Shown one piece after another: positions 44,739 through 54,435 of a stretch of DNA of 64,000 nt. The stretch spans positions 718,160 through 782,159 of the forward strand of contig JAWKRG010000005.1 in NCBI GenBank assembly GCA_041389725.1, in the 5' to 3' direction. The DNA is from Polyangiaceae bacterium. GTDB lineage: Bacteria; Myxococcota_A; Polyangia; Polyangiales; Polyangiaceae. Each line of letters begins with the position of its first letter. Position 1 is the stretch's first letter. Made by a program: the position numbers and the translations under genes. Under the pieces are notes generated by a model. That model did no database searches, was not told where the DNA came from, and was given only the letters and a program-made list of their open reading frames with translations.

Positions 44739-47651
44739 TCAGGGGCAGCCCTGGAGATCGACGGGCGCGGCGTAGAGTTCAGCGGCGCCCCAGCGGTTGT
44801 CGGACCAGAGCACGAGAAGCTTCCCCGGTCCCGCCGCCACGGCTTCGATGCTCAGCGCGCTGGGGGTCCCCAGGACCGCCGTTGCGGCTGTAAGCGGAGT
44901 CAGGCTTGTGGGCCCACTCTGAGAGAGCGCGAATCGGTACAGTTGGATCTTGTCGTCCCGCATTTCCACTAGCTCGAATGCGCCACCCCCCGACGCAACG
45001 GCTTCCAACTGCCTTGGGTAGTTGCCTTGCGCCAGCTTGACCGCTGCGAAGGGCGTGTTGGCCGTCGCGCCCCTATTGACCATGATGTCGACGTAGCCCT
45101 CGACCCACCACGTGACCCAGGTCGAGCCATCGTAGACCATGTCCAAGCCCGAGGAACTGTAGGTCCAAGAGGTGAGGTTGGAGACGGGCTTCGTCTTGGA
45201 GCCGTCGGCGTTGTAGAAAGCCAAGCTTGCGGCGTAGCTGCTCTTGAAGGCGACTGCCCACTCGCCAGATGACGAGAGGCCCAGAATGGTCCGCGTTGAA
45301 ACGGTGCCCCCGGGAGTGATGTTGACGGGTTCTGGCGCGGATCCGTCCGTCCCAATGCGCTGCAGGCCGACTCCACCGTGGCCGCCGCTCGCCAGCGCGT
45401 AGCCACCGTACACCGGCGACCAGATGATTCGCGGCGCTCCATCAGGAAGCGCGGCGCCAGCCGTCGCCGTACTGATGTTGACCGCAGGAGCTTTGGGAGT
45501 TCCGTCGGGGGCTAACCGTAGGAAATGGACATCTCCCGACGACGTGCTGCTGGCTTGCAGGAAGACCACGCCGAACTCCGTTCCGGACCACGTGATGTCC
45601 GGGTGCCTCGCGTACCCCATCGGTTTGTTCGAAATGAGTAGGTCGGGCGTCTTCGCACGCGTGCCGTCGGGGTTGAGCAACGCGAAATAGGCATGTGCGT
45701 AGTTGCCCGAGCCGCCGCCGACGTCTTCCACGTAGACAACGCCGATGTGGGTTCCGTTCCAAACCGCCGAGGCCTGTAGCGCGTGCGTGTTGTTTGTCGT
45801 CAACCTCAACGCGGTGCCCACAATCGGGCTCGGGCACATGCACTTGCCGCCGGTGCACACCTCGTTCGCTGCGCACGCCTTGGTGCACGAGCCACAGTGG
45901 GTCGCGTCGGTCAAGAAGTCGTGGCAGGTCGTTCCGCACAGCGCTTGCCCGGCTTGATCGCAGAGGCAGTTGGCAAAGGAGCAATGCGTTGCCGCCGGGC
46001 AGGCCTTGTCGCAGTCGCCGCAGTGGCTCGAGTTGGAATACACATCCGTGCAGCCGCCCACGGCGGCGCACCACTTCTCATTGTAGTTCGGGCACACGCA
46101 GTTGCTGTTCGAGCACAGTTGCCCGCTTTCGCACTTCTTGCCGCAGGAACCGCAATTGGCAGGGTCGTTCGTCGTGGTGACACAGGTCGAGGTTGCCTCA
46201 CACCACGTCTTGCCTGCGCCGCAGCTGCATGCTCCGGCGATGCAGGTCTGCGCAGCGGGGCAAACCTTGCCACATGCGCCACAGTTCTGGCCGTCTGTTT
46301 GAGTGTCGGTACACCCCGAGGGACACGGGGTTTGTCCCGCGGCGTAGCACGCGCAGGCCCCCAGCTTGCACACCTGGCCGCTCGGGCAGCCCTTGTTGCA
46401 GGCGCCACAGTGCGCCGAGTTCGTTTGCGTGTTGACGCAGGCGCCGCCACATACGTCGGGAACGGCTGCCGGGCAGGTGCACGCACCGGAGGTGCAGGAC
46501 TGCCCCGAAGCGCACTTGTTGCCGCAGGTGCCGCAGTTGCTGACATCCACGTAGGTGTTGCTACAGACCCCATTGCAGAGCACCCCCGGCAGGCATTGGC
46601 AGGTGCCCGCGAGGCACTGCTGGGTCGGGGCGCACTTGTTGCCGCACGCGCCGCAGTTGGACTCGTCGCCTAGTAGATCGACGCAGACGTCGGAGCAGAG
46701 ATCCTTCTGACCCGCTGGGCAGGCACAGGTGCCGTTGAAACAGCCTGCGCCTGTCGGGCACTTGTTTCCGCATGAGCCACAGTTGGCCACGTCGCCGCTC
46801 AGGTTGATGCAGCCCACTCCTGGGCAGTGCGTCTGCAGCGAGTTGGGACATTCGCACTTCGAGGCCACGCACGACTGCCCTGTCGGGCACACCTTGTCGC
46901 AGGTGCCGCAGTTCGCGCTGTCCGTGGTCAAGTCAACGCAGCCTGTGCCAGCACAGTAGTCCGGAGACAGGGTGCTCGGGCAGCTGCACACGCCATTGAC
47001 GCATGTTTGCGCTGGCGGGCAACTGTTTCCGCAAGCGCCACAGTGTTGCGGATTTGTTTCGAGGTTCACGCACTGCGCGTTGCACTCGAAGGGTGTCTCT
47101 GGCGCGCAGACACATTCGCCCAGCGTGCACAGCTGGTCGGCTCGGCAGGCGTTGTCGCAGCTGCCGCAGTGATTCGGATCGTCTTGGGGGATCTGCACAC
47201 CGTTGCAGTCCAGACAATCGTCCACCCGGCCGTTGCACTCGTTGTCGATGCCGTCGTTGCAGATCTCCACGCTGGCGTCGGGCACGCAGGCGCAGATCTC
47301 CGGCGCAAAGTTCTCCGCGGAGACACAGCCCCAATTGGGCGAGTCGGGACACTCGGCGGCAAGGGTGCAGGTGCGGGTACAAATGCCGCCCGAGGCGTCA
47401 CGACGCACGCACAGGCCGGAGGCGCAGTCTTCCGTGCGCTGGCAAGGCGCACCGAACTTCGCGCCACTTGCTGGACTGGGCGAATCATCCGCGCTGCTGC
47501 ACCCAATGGAGAACAATCCAAACAACGCGACGAACAAGATCGCGGCGTGACCCAAAGCACGTGTCGAATCAGTGCTCACGGCCAAGAAGAGCCGAGCGCG
47601 GAATGTTGCGAACTGCGCTCGGAGAGCTTTGCCGGAAGCATGAACCCCCAT
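44739..47651 (-). CDS. Giant cysteine-repeat lipoprotein with C-terminal beta-propeller-like region (paralog 2)
   Basis: This 970-residue protein is collinear with the one at 33580: APCQRTEDCASGLCVRRDA, then CNDGIDNECNGRVDDC, about a dozen CGxCGxxC modules, and a propeller-like tail ending LYAAPVDLQGCP. The hydrophobic core AAILFVALFGLFSIGC gives a lipobox. I kept ATG at 47651 because, like two other genes with the same upstream palindrome, it begins ATGGG at a similar distance. GTG at 47579 would give a more usual signal length. It is bracketed by 15-bp minisatellites. Likely an outer-membrane, disulfide-rich surface protein. Confidence 0.9.
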   Translation of the reverse strand: MGVHASGKALRAQFATFRARLFLAVSTDSTRALGHAAILFVALFGLFSIGCSSADDSPSPASGAKFGAPCQRTEDCASGLCVRRDASGGICTRTCTLAAECPDSPNWGCVSAENFAPEICACVPDASVEICNDGIDNECNGRVDDCLDCNGVQIPQDDPNHCGSCDNACRADQLCTLGECVCAPETPFECNAQCVNLETNPQHCGACGNSCPPAQTCVNGVCSCPSTLSPDYCAGTGCVDLTTDSANCGTCDKVCPTGQSCVASKCECPNSLQTHCPGVGCINLSGDVANCGSCGNKCPTGAGCFNGTCACPAGQKDLCSDVCVDLLGDESNCGACGNKCAPTQQCLAGTCQCLPGVLCNGVCSNTYVDVSNCGTCGNKCASGQSCTSGACTCPAAVPDVCGGACVNTQTNSAHCGACNKGCPSGQVCKLGACACYAAGQTPCPSGCTDTQTDGQNCGACGKVCPAAQTCIAGACSCGAGKTWCEATSTCVTTTNDPANCGSCGKKCESGQLCSNSNCVCPNYNEKWCAAVGGCTDVYSNSSHCGDCDKACPAATHCSFANCLCDQAGQALCGTTCHDFLTDATHCGSCTKACAANEVCTGGKCMCPSPIVGTALRLTTNNTHALQASAVWNGTHIGVVYVEDVGGGSGNYAHAYFALLNPDGTRAKTPDLLISNKPMGYARHPDITWSGTEFGVVFLQASSTSSGDVHFLRLAPDGTPKAPAVNISTATAGAALPDGAPRIIWSPVYGGYALASGGHGGVGLQRIGTDGSAPEPVNITPGGTVSTRTILGLSSSGEWAVAFKSSYAASLAFYNADGSKTKPVSNLTSWTYSSSGLDMVYDGSTWVTWWVEGYVDIMVNRGATANTPFAAVKLAQGNYPRQLEAVASGGGAFELVEMRDDKIQLYRFALSQSGPTSLTPLTAATAVLGTPSALSIEAVAAGPGKLLVLWSDNRWGAAELYAAPVDLQGCP

Positions 47652-47775
47652 CCGGCTACGATACCGAAATCTCGAGACGATGCATCTGCAGTCCGCACTT
47701 CCAACGCAGGAAAAGTGCGAGCTTGTGCGCTATTGGGTTTGCCTAGGATGACGCGCATCAACCGCACGCAAGCGA

Positions 47776-47796
47776 GTTGAGCAAAGTTTGCTCAAC
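47776..47796. promoter_or_regulatory. 21-bp palindromic site, copy C (perfect arms)
   Basis: GTTGAGCAA-AGT-TTGCTCAAC. Both nine-base arms are exact complements. It lies 125 bases upstream of the ATG of giant paralog 2. The 318-base gap 47652-47969 also contains minisatellite locus 2 and no gene. Confidence 0.8.
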
Positions 47797-47870
47797 TGTC
47801 TTCGCGACCCGAGCCTAGGAAGCGCCGCAGCCATCGCGTCGCGACTCGAGCCCAGACAGTTCAGGGTGCG

Positions 47871-47912
47871 GACCCTGGTTGAAACGACCCTGGTTGAAAC
47901 GACCCTGGTTGA
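47871..47912. repeat. 15-bp minisatellite, locus 2
   Basis: About 2.8 head-to-tail units of GACCCTGGTTGAAAC, identical in phase and orientation to the array at 44617-44697. It lies upstream of giant paralog 2 and its palindrome. Confidence 0.88.
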
Positions 47913-47969
47913 CCGAGTGTTCACGGCACAACGGCGCACGGAACCACCGCAAAGTGCTAAGAGCGGCGG

Positions 47970-48431
47970 ATGGGCCGTCTCGGTAGCCGCACGCTACTGC
48001 TGGCAGCCGCTGCGCTCCTGTTCGGAGTGGGGAGCGGCGTGCAGTTCTATCGCTCCGGGGGCGTCGCCGAGTTGCGTGCCACTGCGCAGCGTGCCCGAGG
48101 TTTTGCCGCCGAGGAGCACGACGGCAAGCGCTCGTGGTCCTGGCCGGAAACCTTCGCGGCGGCGCATCCCGAGGCGCGCCGCGCAGTGCACTCGGTGTGC
48201 TTCGAAGAAGGCGGGTTTCGCCCGCTGGTGACGGGCGCCGATGGCAAGCAGCGCCATCAAAGCTGTCTGATCGACGCAGCGAATTGGATGGACGACATGG
48301 CAACAGAGCGCGAAGACCGTCGCCTCGGGGCCATGGCACTCGGCCTGGCCGCCCTGCTGGCGGGGCTGGCCGCGCTGTTCATCGAACGCCGCCGACGTCA
48401 CGTCGCGCGTGCGCTCGACGATTCGGGCTGA
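47970..48431 (+). CDS. Small two-helix membrane protein
   Basis: This 153-residue protein has an N-terminal hydrophobic segment (TLLLAAAALLFGVGSGVQF) and a second near residues 118-137 (LGAMALGLAALLAGLAALFI) followed by RRRRH. Both ends should be cytoplasmic, leaving a loop of about 90 residues outside. Two cysteines in that loop (SVCFEEGG, QSCLID) could pair. No family was recognised. It is divergent from giant paralog 2 across the palindrome and minisatellite. Confidence 0.75.
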   Translation: MGRLGSRTLLLAAAALLFGVGSGVQFYRSGGVAELRATAQRARGFAAEEHDGKRSWSWPETFAAAHPEARRAVHSVCFEEGGFRPLVTGADGKQRHQSCLIDAANWMDDMATEREDRRLGAMALGLAALLAGLAALFIERRRRHVARALDDSG

Positions 48432-49003
48432 CGCGAGGTCGGTCGAAGCAACGCAGGTTGAAACGGCTACTCGGGTGACCGACGCGGCTCAGTGCAGGAC
48501 CGACAGCACGTGTTTTGACCGAACACGTGCGCTCTTGGGTTGCGCACGGTTGGAGGCTTCCGGCCCCGCAACATTATGCGCGCCCAACATCATGTGGCAG
48601 CCGCAAATCCCCGACCCTGGCTGAAACGACCCAGGTTGATACGACCCGGGTTGAAACGACCCGGGTTGAAACGACCCTGGTTGAAGCGACCCTGGTTGAA
48701 ACGACCCTGGTTGAAACGACCCAGGTTGAAACGAACCAGGTTGAAACGAACCAGGTTGCGATCGCCGGTTGCGAGCGCCGACGCGCGCCCGCGAGCGCCG
48801 GTTGGGACTTCCGCGACGGTCCGCGCTAGTTGCGAGCGACGCCGCGCGCCGTTGGCGGCGTCCGCGACGCTCAGCGCGGGAGGCGCCGCGGCTTGCCGCG
48901 CCCCGTCGAGACCCAAGAAACAACGCAATATCCAGTGGTTGCCCCTGCGGTCGTGCTCGTACTCCTACTCGTGCTCGCAGTCGCCGGATCCGCGCGAGCC
49001 CCC
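48432..49003. other. Long intergenic region before groES
   Basis: This stretch has no convincing gene. It holds a single stray minisatellite unit near 48460 (AGGTTGAAACGG), minisatellite locus 3 at 48613-48762, and Arg/Ala-rich low-complexity sequence from 48765 to 48910. Minus-strand frames through the array translate to QPGSF repeats, which I regard as by-products. Confidence 0.5.
48613..48762. repeat. 15-bp minisatellite, locus 3, ten units
   Basis: Ten head-to-tail units based on GACCCTGGTTGAAAC with scattered substitutions (GACCCAGG, GACCCGGG, GAACCAGG; one GATAC, one GAAGC). The array is the longest of the family in this window and lies about 440 bases before groES. Confidence 0.9.
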
Positions 49004-49031
49004 TTGACTCCGGCGCGACCCTGACTACATT
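49004..49031 (+). promoter_or_regulatory. Promoter of groES-groEL
   Basis: TTGACT at 49004-49009, a 16-base spacer and TACATT at 49026-49031 form a sigma-70-like promoter. Transcription would start near 49038, just before the CIRCE element. Confidence 0.7.
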
Positions 49032-49046
49032 CGCCCCACTCGCTTG

Positions 49047-49073
49047 TTAGCACTCGCTGTGCGTGAGTGCTAA
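49047..49073. promoter_or_regulatory. CIRCE operator (HrcA binding site)
   Basis: TTAGCACTC-N9-GAGTGCTAA matches the consensus exactly. It lies in the 5' untranslated region 127 bases before groES. It predicts repression of the operon by HrcA, whose gene is not in this window, and release on heat shock. Confidence 0.96.
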
Positions 49074-49199
49074 CGGCACTAACCCTTTAGTTTCAACGGG
49101 TTACAGGCGCACAGCGCACTACGGCCCAGAGAAACGATGAGCCGCGGACTTCCTCGAGGGGGCCGCGGACCCACCAAAACAACCAGAGGGACATCTCAC

Positions 49200-49490
49200 A
49201 TGAAGATCCGACCGTTGCAGGACCGCGTGATCGTCAAGCGCGTTGCAGAAGAAGAGAAGACCAAGGGCGGCATCATCATCCCCGACTCGGCCAAAGAGAA
49301 GCCGATCGAGGGTGAAGTCATCGCCGTGGGCAATGGCAAGGTGCAGGAGGACGGCAAGGTGCGTCCCCTCGACATCAAGGCCGGCGACCGCGTGCTGTTC
49401 GGCAAGTACGCCGGCACCGAGGTCAAGATCGAAGGCGAAGAGCACCTGATCCTGCGCGAGGACGACATCCTCGGTGTGATCGAGAAGTGA
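49200..49490 (+). CDS. groES: Co-chaperonin GroES
   Basis: This 96-residue protein begins MKIRPLQDRVIVKRV, nine to ten bases after AGAGGG; a longer in-frame start at 49137 is not protein-like. It has the family signatures PLQDRVIVKR, TKGGIIIPDSAKEKP (mobile loop that docks on GroEL) and DRVLFGKYAGTEVK. It forms a heptameric lid on GroEL and is co-transcribed with it 19 bases downstream. Control is by the CIRCE element upstream. Confidence 0.99.
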   Translation: MKIRPLQDRVIVKRVAEEEKTKGGIIIPDSAKEKPIEGEVIAVGNGKVQEDGKVRPLDIKAGDRVLFGKYAGTEVKIEGEEHLILREDDILGVIEK

Positions 49491-49509
49491 GCTGAAGGAG
49501 AACACGACA

Positions 49510-51135
<1,626 letters not shown>

Positions 51136-51161
51136 TCCCTGATCAGAGTGGCTTCGCGAAG

Positions 51162-51191
51162 CGGCGATCTCCGAAAGGGGATCGCCGTTTT
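51162..51191 (+). terminator. Rho-independent terminator of groES-groEL
   Basis: An 11-bp stem (CGGCGATCTCC/GGGGATCGCCG, one G-U pair) with a GAAA tetraloop is followed by TTTTGCTTTG. It begins 27 bases after the groEL stop codon. Confidence 0.92.
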
Positions 51192-51202
51192 GCTTTGTTG
51201 GG

Positions 51203-51249
51203 TTGGGGGTCTAGGGATGGGCGGCGGGCGAAGGCTAATCACTCGGGGT
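51203..51249. repeat. CTAGGGAT...CTAATCAC intergenic element, copy 1
   Basis: The core GGGGTCTAGGGATGGGCGG, then GGCTAATCACTCGGGG, lies just downstream of the groEL terminator. Related copies occur at 54681 and 63460, all on the plus strand and all intergenic. Confidence 0.75.
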
Positions 51250-51280
51250 GCGACGGGGCGCGGCTGAAGAGCGCGTGCGC

Positions 51281-51316
51281 GTCGACGCAAACGTGCACGT
51301 CGACGCAAACGTGCAC
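51281..51316. repeat. 18-bp tandem duplication
   Basis: Two exact 18-base units (GTCGACGCAAACGTGCAC) lie head to tail, followed by further GTGCAC/GTGCAG alternation to 51330. The region lies between the CTAGGGAT element and the 96-bp palindrome. Confidence 0.85.
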
Positions 51317-51344
51317 GTGCAGGTGCACGTTCAAGGGGAAGGAG

Positions 51345-51440
51345 CTATGTCGCCGAAATGCTCACCAGAGTGATCACTTCGGGGACATAGTCGACCATGT
51401 CGGTGAAATGATCACCGTGGTGAGGATTTCGGCGCGATAG
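51345..51440. repeat. 96-bp near-palindromic element, copy 1
   Basis: The whole 96 bases, from CTATGTCGCCGAAATG to ATTTCGGCGCGATAG, read almost the same on both strands. The 48-base arms pair at about 38 positions. The centre is GACATAGTCGACCATGTC. About 85% of bases match copy 2 at 54436. It would form a long hairpin as RNA or cruciform DNA. Confidence 0.88.
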
Positions 51441-51485
51441 CCTTCGCGCCGGCGCCTCCGCGCCCCCGCGACCCCGCACTCCGCG

Positions 51486-51533
51486 CCGACGCACCGACGC
51501 ACCGACGCACCGACGCACCGACGTGCCGACGCG
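51486..51533. repeat. 8-bp tandem repeat (CGACGCAC)
   Basis: Four exact units of CGACGCAC and two diverged ones, just upstream of the acetyltransferase gene. The period is not a multiple of three, so coding origin is unlikely. Confidence 0.85.
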
Positions 51534-51560
51534 CCCGCGCCCGCGCCCACACATGGACGG

Positions 51561-52079
51561 GTGGGTGTATCCTTCGACACGTTGCTGCCCGTTGTCCGTC
51601 CCCTGAACCGCGCCGCCGACCACGAGATCGAGCTGGTCGCTCGGCGTATGCGCGAAACCCTGGTCGACGTCCTCGGCCGCGAGCGCGGCGAATCGATGTA
51701 CTCGCTCGAATGGCTCCGCGACCGCGTGCGCTGGCACCTCGACGCTGAAGCCTGCAAGGGTGACGTCCTCCTGGCAGAGCACGCTGGCAACATCGTCGGC
51801 CATACCATCGTGCGCGTCGACCTCGACGACAGCGCCCGCCAGATCGGGTTGTTCTCGACGTTCTGGGTCGAGCCGACATCACGACGGCGGGGAATCGCCG
51901 AAGCGCTGCTCCGAAGCGGCGAAGCGTGGCTCGCCGAGCAGGGAATGACGACCGTTTGCACCAACACGGCCGAGAGCAACACGCGCTTGCTGTCGCTCCT
52001 GGAAAAACACGGCTACACCTTGGCGTTCCGAGCGGCGGAGGTATCCATGGTGCAGATGACCAAGCAGCTCACTGGGTAG
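51561..52079 (+). CDS. GNAT family N-acetyltransferase
   Basis: This 172-residue protein starts at GTG. It has the GNAT core: a strand pair (GDVLLAEHAGNIVGHTIVRVDL), then motif A with the acetyl-CoA pyrophosphate loop SRRRGIAEALL near residues 108-118. The C-terminal strand is MTTVCTNTAESNTRLLSLLEKHGYTLAFRAAEVSMVQM. It transfers an acetyl group from acetyl-CoA to an amine; the substrate is unknown. No ATG lies in frame at the right distance, and a purine-rich ribosome binding site is not obvious. Confidence 0.9.
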   Translation: MGVSFDTLLPVVRPLNRAADHEIELVARRMRETLVDVLGRERGESMYSLEWLRDRVRWHLDAEACKGDVLLAEHAGNIVGHTIVRVDLDDSARQIGLFSTFWVEPTSRRRGIAEALLRSGEAWLAEQGMTTVCTNTAESNTRLLSLLEKHGYTLAFRAAEVSMVQMTKQLTG

Positions 52080-52085
52080 AGTTCA

Positions 52086-52523
52086 ATTGTCGCGCGCTCA
52101 AAAGCTGCTGCCTGGTTGGTACTGATCGCCGTTGGTTGCACTTCGCCTCCGGCAGTAACAAGCGCCACACCCATTGCTGCGCCGGTTGCGTCGGAGCAAG
52201 CGCAGCAGCGCCCACCTCCCGCGCCTCCTCCGCCACCAACGATCGCTGACATTTGGCAGAGTGCAATTGCGGGACGCAATGATGAAGCGCAGGCGCTCTT
52301 GGAGCTGAAGTTCCCGGGTGTCTCCAAGCTCCCGGAACGCCCGCTTGACCGGGTGGTACTGAACCCGCTCGAGGATGGGCGCCGTGCAGTCGGGGTCCAC
52401 GACCTGCGAGGGACAACGATACGCGAACGGCCATTCCGGGTCGCCGCTGGACCCAACGTACGCGCATTGTTTGAGAACCAACGATCCGCCGTCAGACGAC
52501 GCGCCGCCCGTACCGCCGTCTGA
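52086..52523 (+). pseudogene. Lipoprotein-like frame without a normal start, overlapping an opposite gene
   Basis: Directly after the acetyltransferase stop and in its frame, a lipoprotein-like sequence appears: WLVLIAVGCTSPPAVT, a Pro-rich linker and TIADIWQSAIAGRNDEAQALLELKFPG. The only conventional start is TTG at 52116, inside the hydrophobic core; ATT at 52086 would restore a charged N-terminus. After about residue 85 the sequence becomes Arg-rich and unlike protein. The 3' half overlaps the minus-strand lipoprotein 52098-52604. It is probably a remnant; I cannot exclude a real gene with an unusual start. Confidence 0.35.
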
Positions 52524-52604
52524 ATGCTCGTCACTATCCGTGGTGCCGCACGCGGCGCCGAGGGCCGCCAAGAAGAGGACTGCACCGTGGAGCCAGGGGC
52601 GCAC
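52098..52604 (-). CDS. Putative small lipoprotein, C-terminal part doubtful
   Basis: The first 95 residues look real: signal AVLFLAALGAACGTTD, a short Asp/Ser/Gly linker, then LKQCAYVGSSGDPEWPFAYRCPSQVV. The last 60 residues are Arg/Trp/Cys-rich and coincide with the antisense of the Pro-rich linker of the plus-strand lipoprotein remnant. The two genes may have been fused head-on by deletion, leaving both truncated. The true C-terminus cannot be set from sequence alone. Confidence 0.5.
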   Translation of the reverse strand: MRPWLHGAVLFLAALGAACGTTDSDEHSDGGTGGASSDGGSLVLKQCAYVGSSGDPEWPFAYRCPSQVVDPDCTAPILERVQYHPVKRAFRELGDTRELQLQERLRFIIASRNCTLPNVSDRWWRRRRGRWALLRLLRRNRRSNGCGACYCRRRSATNGDQYQPGSSF

Positions 52605-52772
52605 TAGTCATCCCCGCCGACGAGTTGCGTCCCGGCGTCCGGGCCGAGGGATGGATGGGCGACACCAGGAAGGCAGTGAAGCTCCTCGACGCACACCGGC
52701 GGAGACACTTGGCGCGTGGTGCGCGAAACGCAGAAATCGGAGCGTGCGCCAAACCGAATAGGCCCGCGTGAC

Positions 52773-53060
52773 CTAGCGGTCGGCAGGACGTGAGTCTGTG
52801 TTCTGCACCCACGTACACTTCGTGGCAATGACGTCCTTCGGGCCGTCACAGCTCTCGACGTAGGTTGCTTGTTGCCCACACGCCCTGACACCCCTCGTCC
52901 GACTGTCGAGTTCCACAACTTGGATGTTCGCTGGCGGGCAGTTGAAGTCGAAAGACGCTCGCTCGACCAGCTTCTTGTTCGTTGCACTCTTCATGCAACC
53001 AAGCCACGTGAAAGCCATTAGAGCGAAGACCACAGGGTATCCCAGGCGCATGGAACCCAT
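52773..53060 (-). CDS. Small lipoprotein preceded by the 21-bp palindrome
   Basis: This 95-residue protein begins ATGGG without a clear ribosome binding site; ATG at 53051 is a possible alternative. It has a short signal with lipobox (FALMAFTWLGC). The mature part contains FDFNCPPANIQVVELDS, VRACGQQATYVESC and IATKCTWV, a four-cysteine pattern (CP...ACGxxATYVxSC...C) that recurs in many myxobacterial lipoproteins of unknown function. The palindrome lies 109 bases upstream. Confidence 0.78.
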   Translation of the reverse strand: MGSMRLGYPVVFALMAFTWLGCMKSATNKKLVERASFDFNCPPANIQVVELDSRTRGVRACGQQATYVESCDGPKDVIATKCTWVQNTDSRPADR

Positions 53061-53168
53061 GCTAGCCGCGGGAACTGCATTTCGAAACACCGTTCTCTGC
53101 CCCAACCGACCTGCTCGATTCCCCGCCGGTTGGTTCCCAAGCTCACGACACCAAAGGCCTTTCTTCGG

Positions 53169-53189
53169 GTTGAGCAAAACTTGCGCAAC
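53169..53189. promoter_or_regulatory. 21-bp palindromic site, copy D
   Basis: GTTGAGCAA-AAC-TTGCGCAAC. Arms match at eight of nine positions. It lies 109 bases upstream of the small lipoprotein start at 53060. Confidence 0.75.
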
Positions 53190-53544
53190 TTGGGCTCTGC
53201 GAAAGTCAGAGCCCGGGTGGTCGCTAGCTGCACGCCGCGGCACCGGGCGTCGAAGTGCCGCGCTTCCTCAACGCGCCCACATCCTCCTGCCGCCCGAATT
53301 GACGTTGAACAAGTAAGTCGCCTTGATGGGTTCGTCGCAAGCGCGACCTAAGCCACGATTCGATCGACATGACCAAGAGAGGGCATATGCAGTCAGCATC
53401 AAGACGGGCTCTGCTGAGTGGTCGCGCCGAAGACGCCGCGGGGACCAAAGTTCCAACGGTAAGTGCCCCGATGCTGACGAGCGCGTAGGAACCGTCTAAG
53501 TTCAGCCGCCAACGCTCAGCCTCGCGATCATCTCGACGTCTCGC
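53190..53544. other. Intergenic region without a recognised gene
   Basis: This stretch of about 355 bases has lower GC than its surroundings and no open frame with convincing codon use. Short frames on both strands are Arg/Ser-rich. I see no terminator with a T-run and no repeat shared with the rest of the window. Confidence 0.4.
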
Positions 53545-54303
53545 TCAGCCGCTGGGCGTTAGCGAGCGCAAGAACGCGAGGGCGAGCGCTCGGCTGGGTT
53601 CGTCGTCGAAGTACGCTGCGGCAATCAGCACCCGACTTTCGAAGCACACGACGGCTTGGGCCGAAGGTTGCACCTGGCCGTCCTCTCGCGCCTCGTCGAT
53701 GCGATAGATGAGGCGGTGGACCCCACCCTGCTCGCTACGTTCGAGGTCGAAGGCTTGGGGGGAAGCGGAGCTCGTGAAGTGTTCCAAGTTCGCCGCAGCG
53801 GAGCGGGGCTGATCTTCGAAGGCGGAGATCCAGAACGTGAGCTGCGGCTTCCATAGCACCAGTTGGTAGTCCTCAACGCGACGGAACAGCGACTCCCCAA
53901 GCTGCGCTTGCCAGAACGGCGTGAGCTGCACGGGACCCGGCGTCACGCCCGGCAGCAGCACGGCAGGGGGCGCGGGCGGATCTCCCACCGCGACGAGTTG
54001 CCCGCTGGCGTCGAGCACCACCTCGGTGCCGACCGGGTAGGTGAGGAAGCGTACGATGCGCGGATCGCAATTGGCGATGGTGTTCAGGTCGTACACATCG
54101 AGGTGGCTCCGGTCGTTCAGGTATTCCGCGGATTCGCCAGCTGTGATGAACCAGCCACTGTCTTGCGGGTTGACGGGCGCGCCACGGTTCATGAAAGCGA
54201 CGGGTTTGCCCTCCACGGTGACGCCGTCCGTGGCGATGCAGCCGCCCATAGCGGGGATCAGAGGGCGGATCTGCTCGCGACTCAGTTTGAAGCGCTTTGC
54301 CAT
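53545..54303 (-). CDS. DUF2185 domain protein
   Basis: The first 110 residues of this 252-residue protein follow the DUF2185 pattern: GGCIATDGVTVEGKPVAFMNR, DSGWFITAGESAEYLND and DVYDLNTIANCDPRIVRFLTYPVGTEV. Proteins with this domain are often immunity-like or regulatory proteins found beside toxins, but the role is not settled. The second half (LTPFWQAQLGESLFRRVEDYQLVLWKPQLTFWISAF) looks like a separate alpha/beta domain I do not recognise. No signal peptide is present, so it should be cytoplasmic. No toxin gene is evident next to it. Confidence 0.82.
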   Translation of the reverse strand: MAKRFKLSREQIRPLIPAMGGCIATDGVTVEGKPVAFMNRGAPVNPQDSGWFITAGESAEYLNDRSHLDVYDLNTIANCDPRIVRFLTYPVGTEVVLDASGQLVAVGDPPAPPAVLLPGVTPGPVQLTPFWQAQLGESLFRRVEDYQLVLWKPQLTFWISAFEDQPRSAAANLEHFTSSASPQAFDLERSEQGGVHRLIYRIDEAREDGQVQPSAQAVVCFESRVLIAAAYFDDEPSRALALAFLRSLTPSG

Positions 54304-54435
54304 GTGCGCTTTCTAGCATGTTCGGTGGTCGCTCTCCCTGGGCCGCAGAGCGTCGCGCCGTCACGTTTGGCAGATCTCGAATGCGCCCATGCAAGAGCTC
54401 GCGCACGCACGTCGACGGAAAGCGCGGGCTCGGAT

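Noticed and set aside
48613..48762. Possible CRISPR array
   Set aside because: Units are 15 bp and head to tail with no unique spacers, and no cas gene is present.
48489..48923. Minus-strand frame encoding QPGSF repeats
   Set aside because: The repeats come from a 15-bp minisatellite whose period keeps all frames open; the flanks are Arg/Ala-rich and there is no signal or start context.
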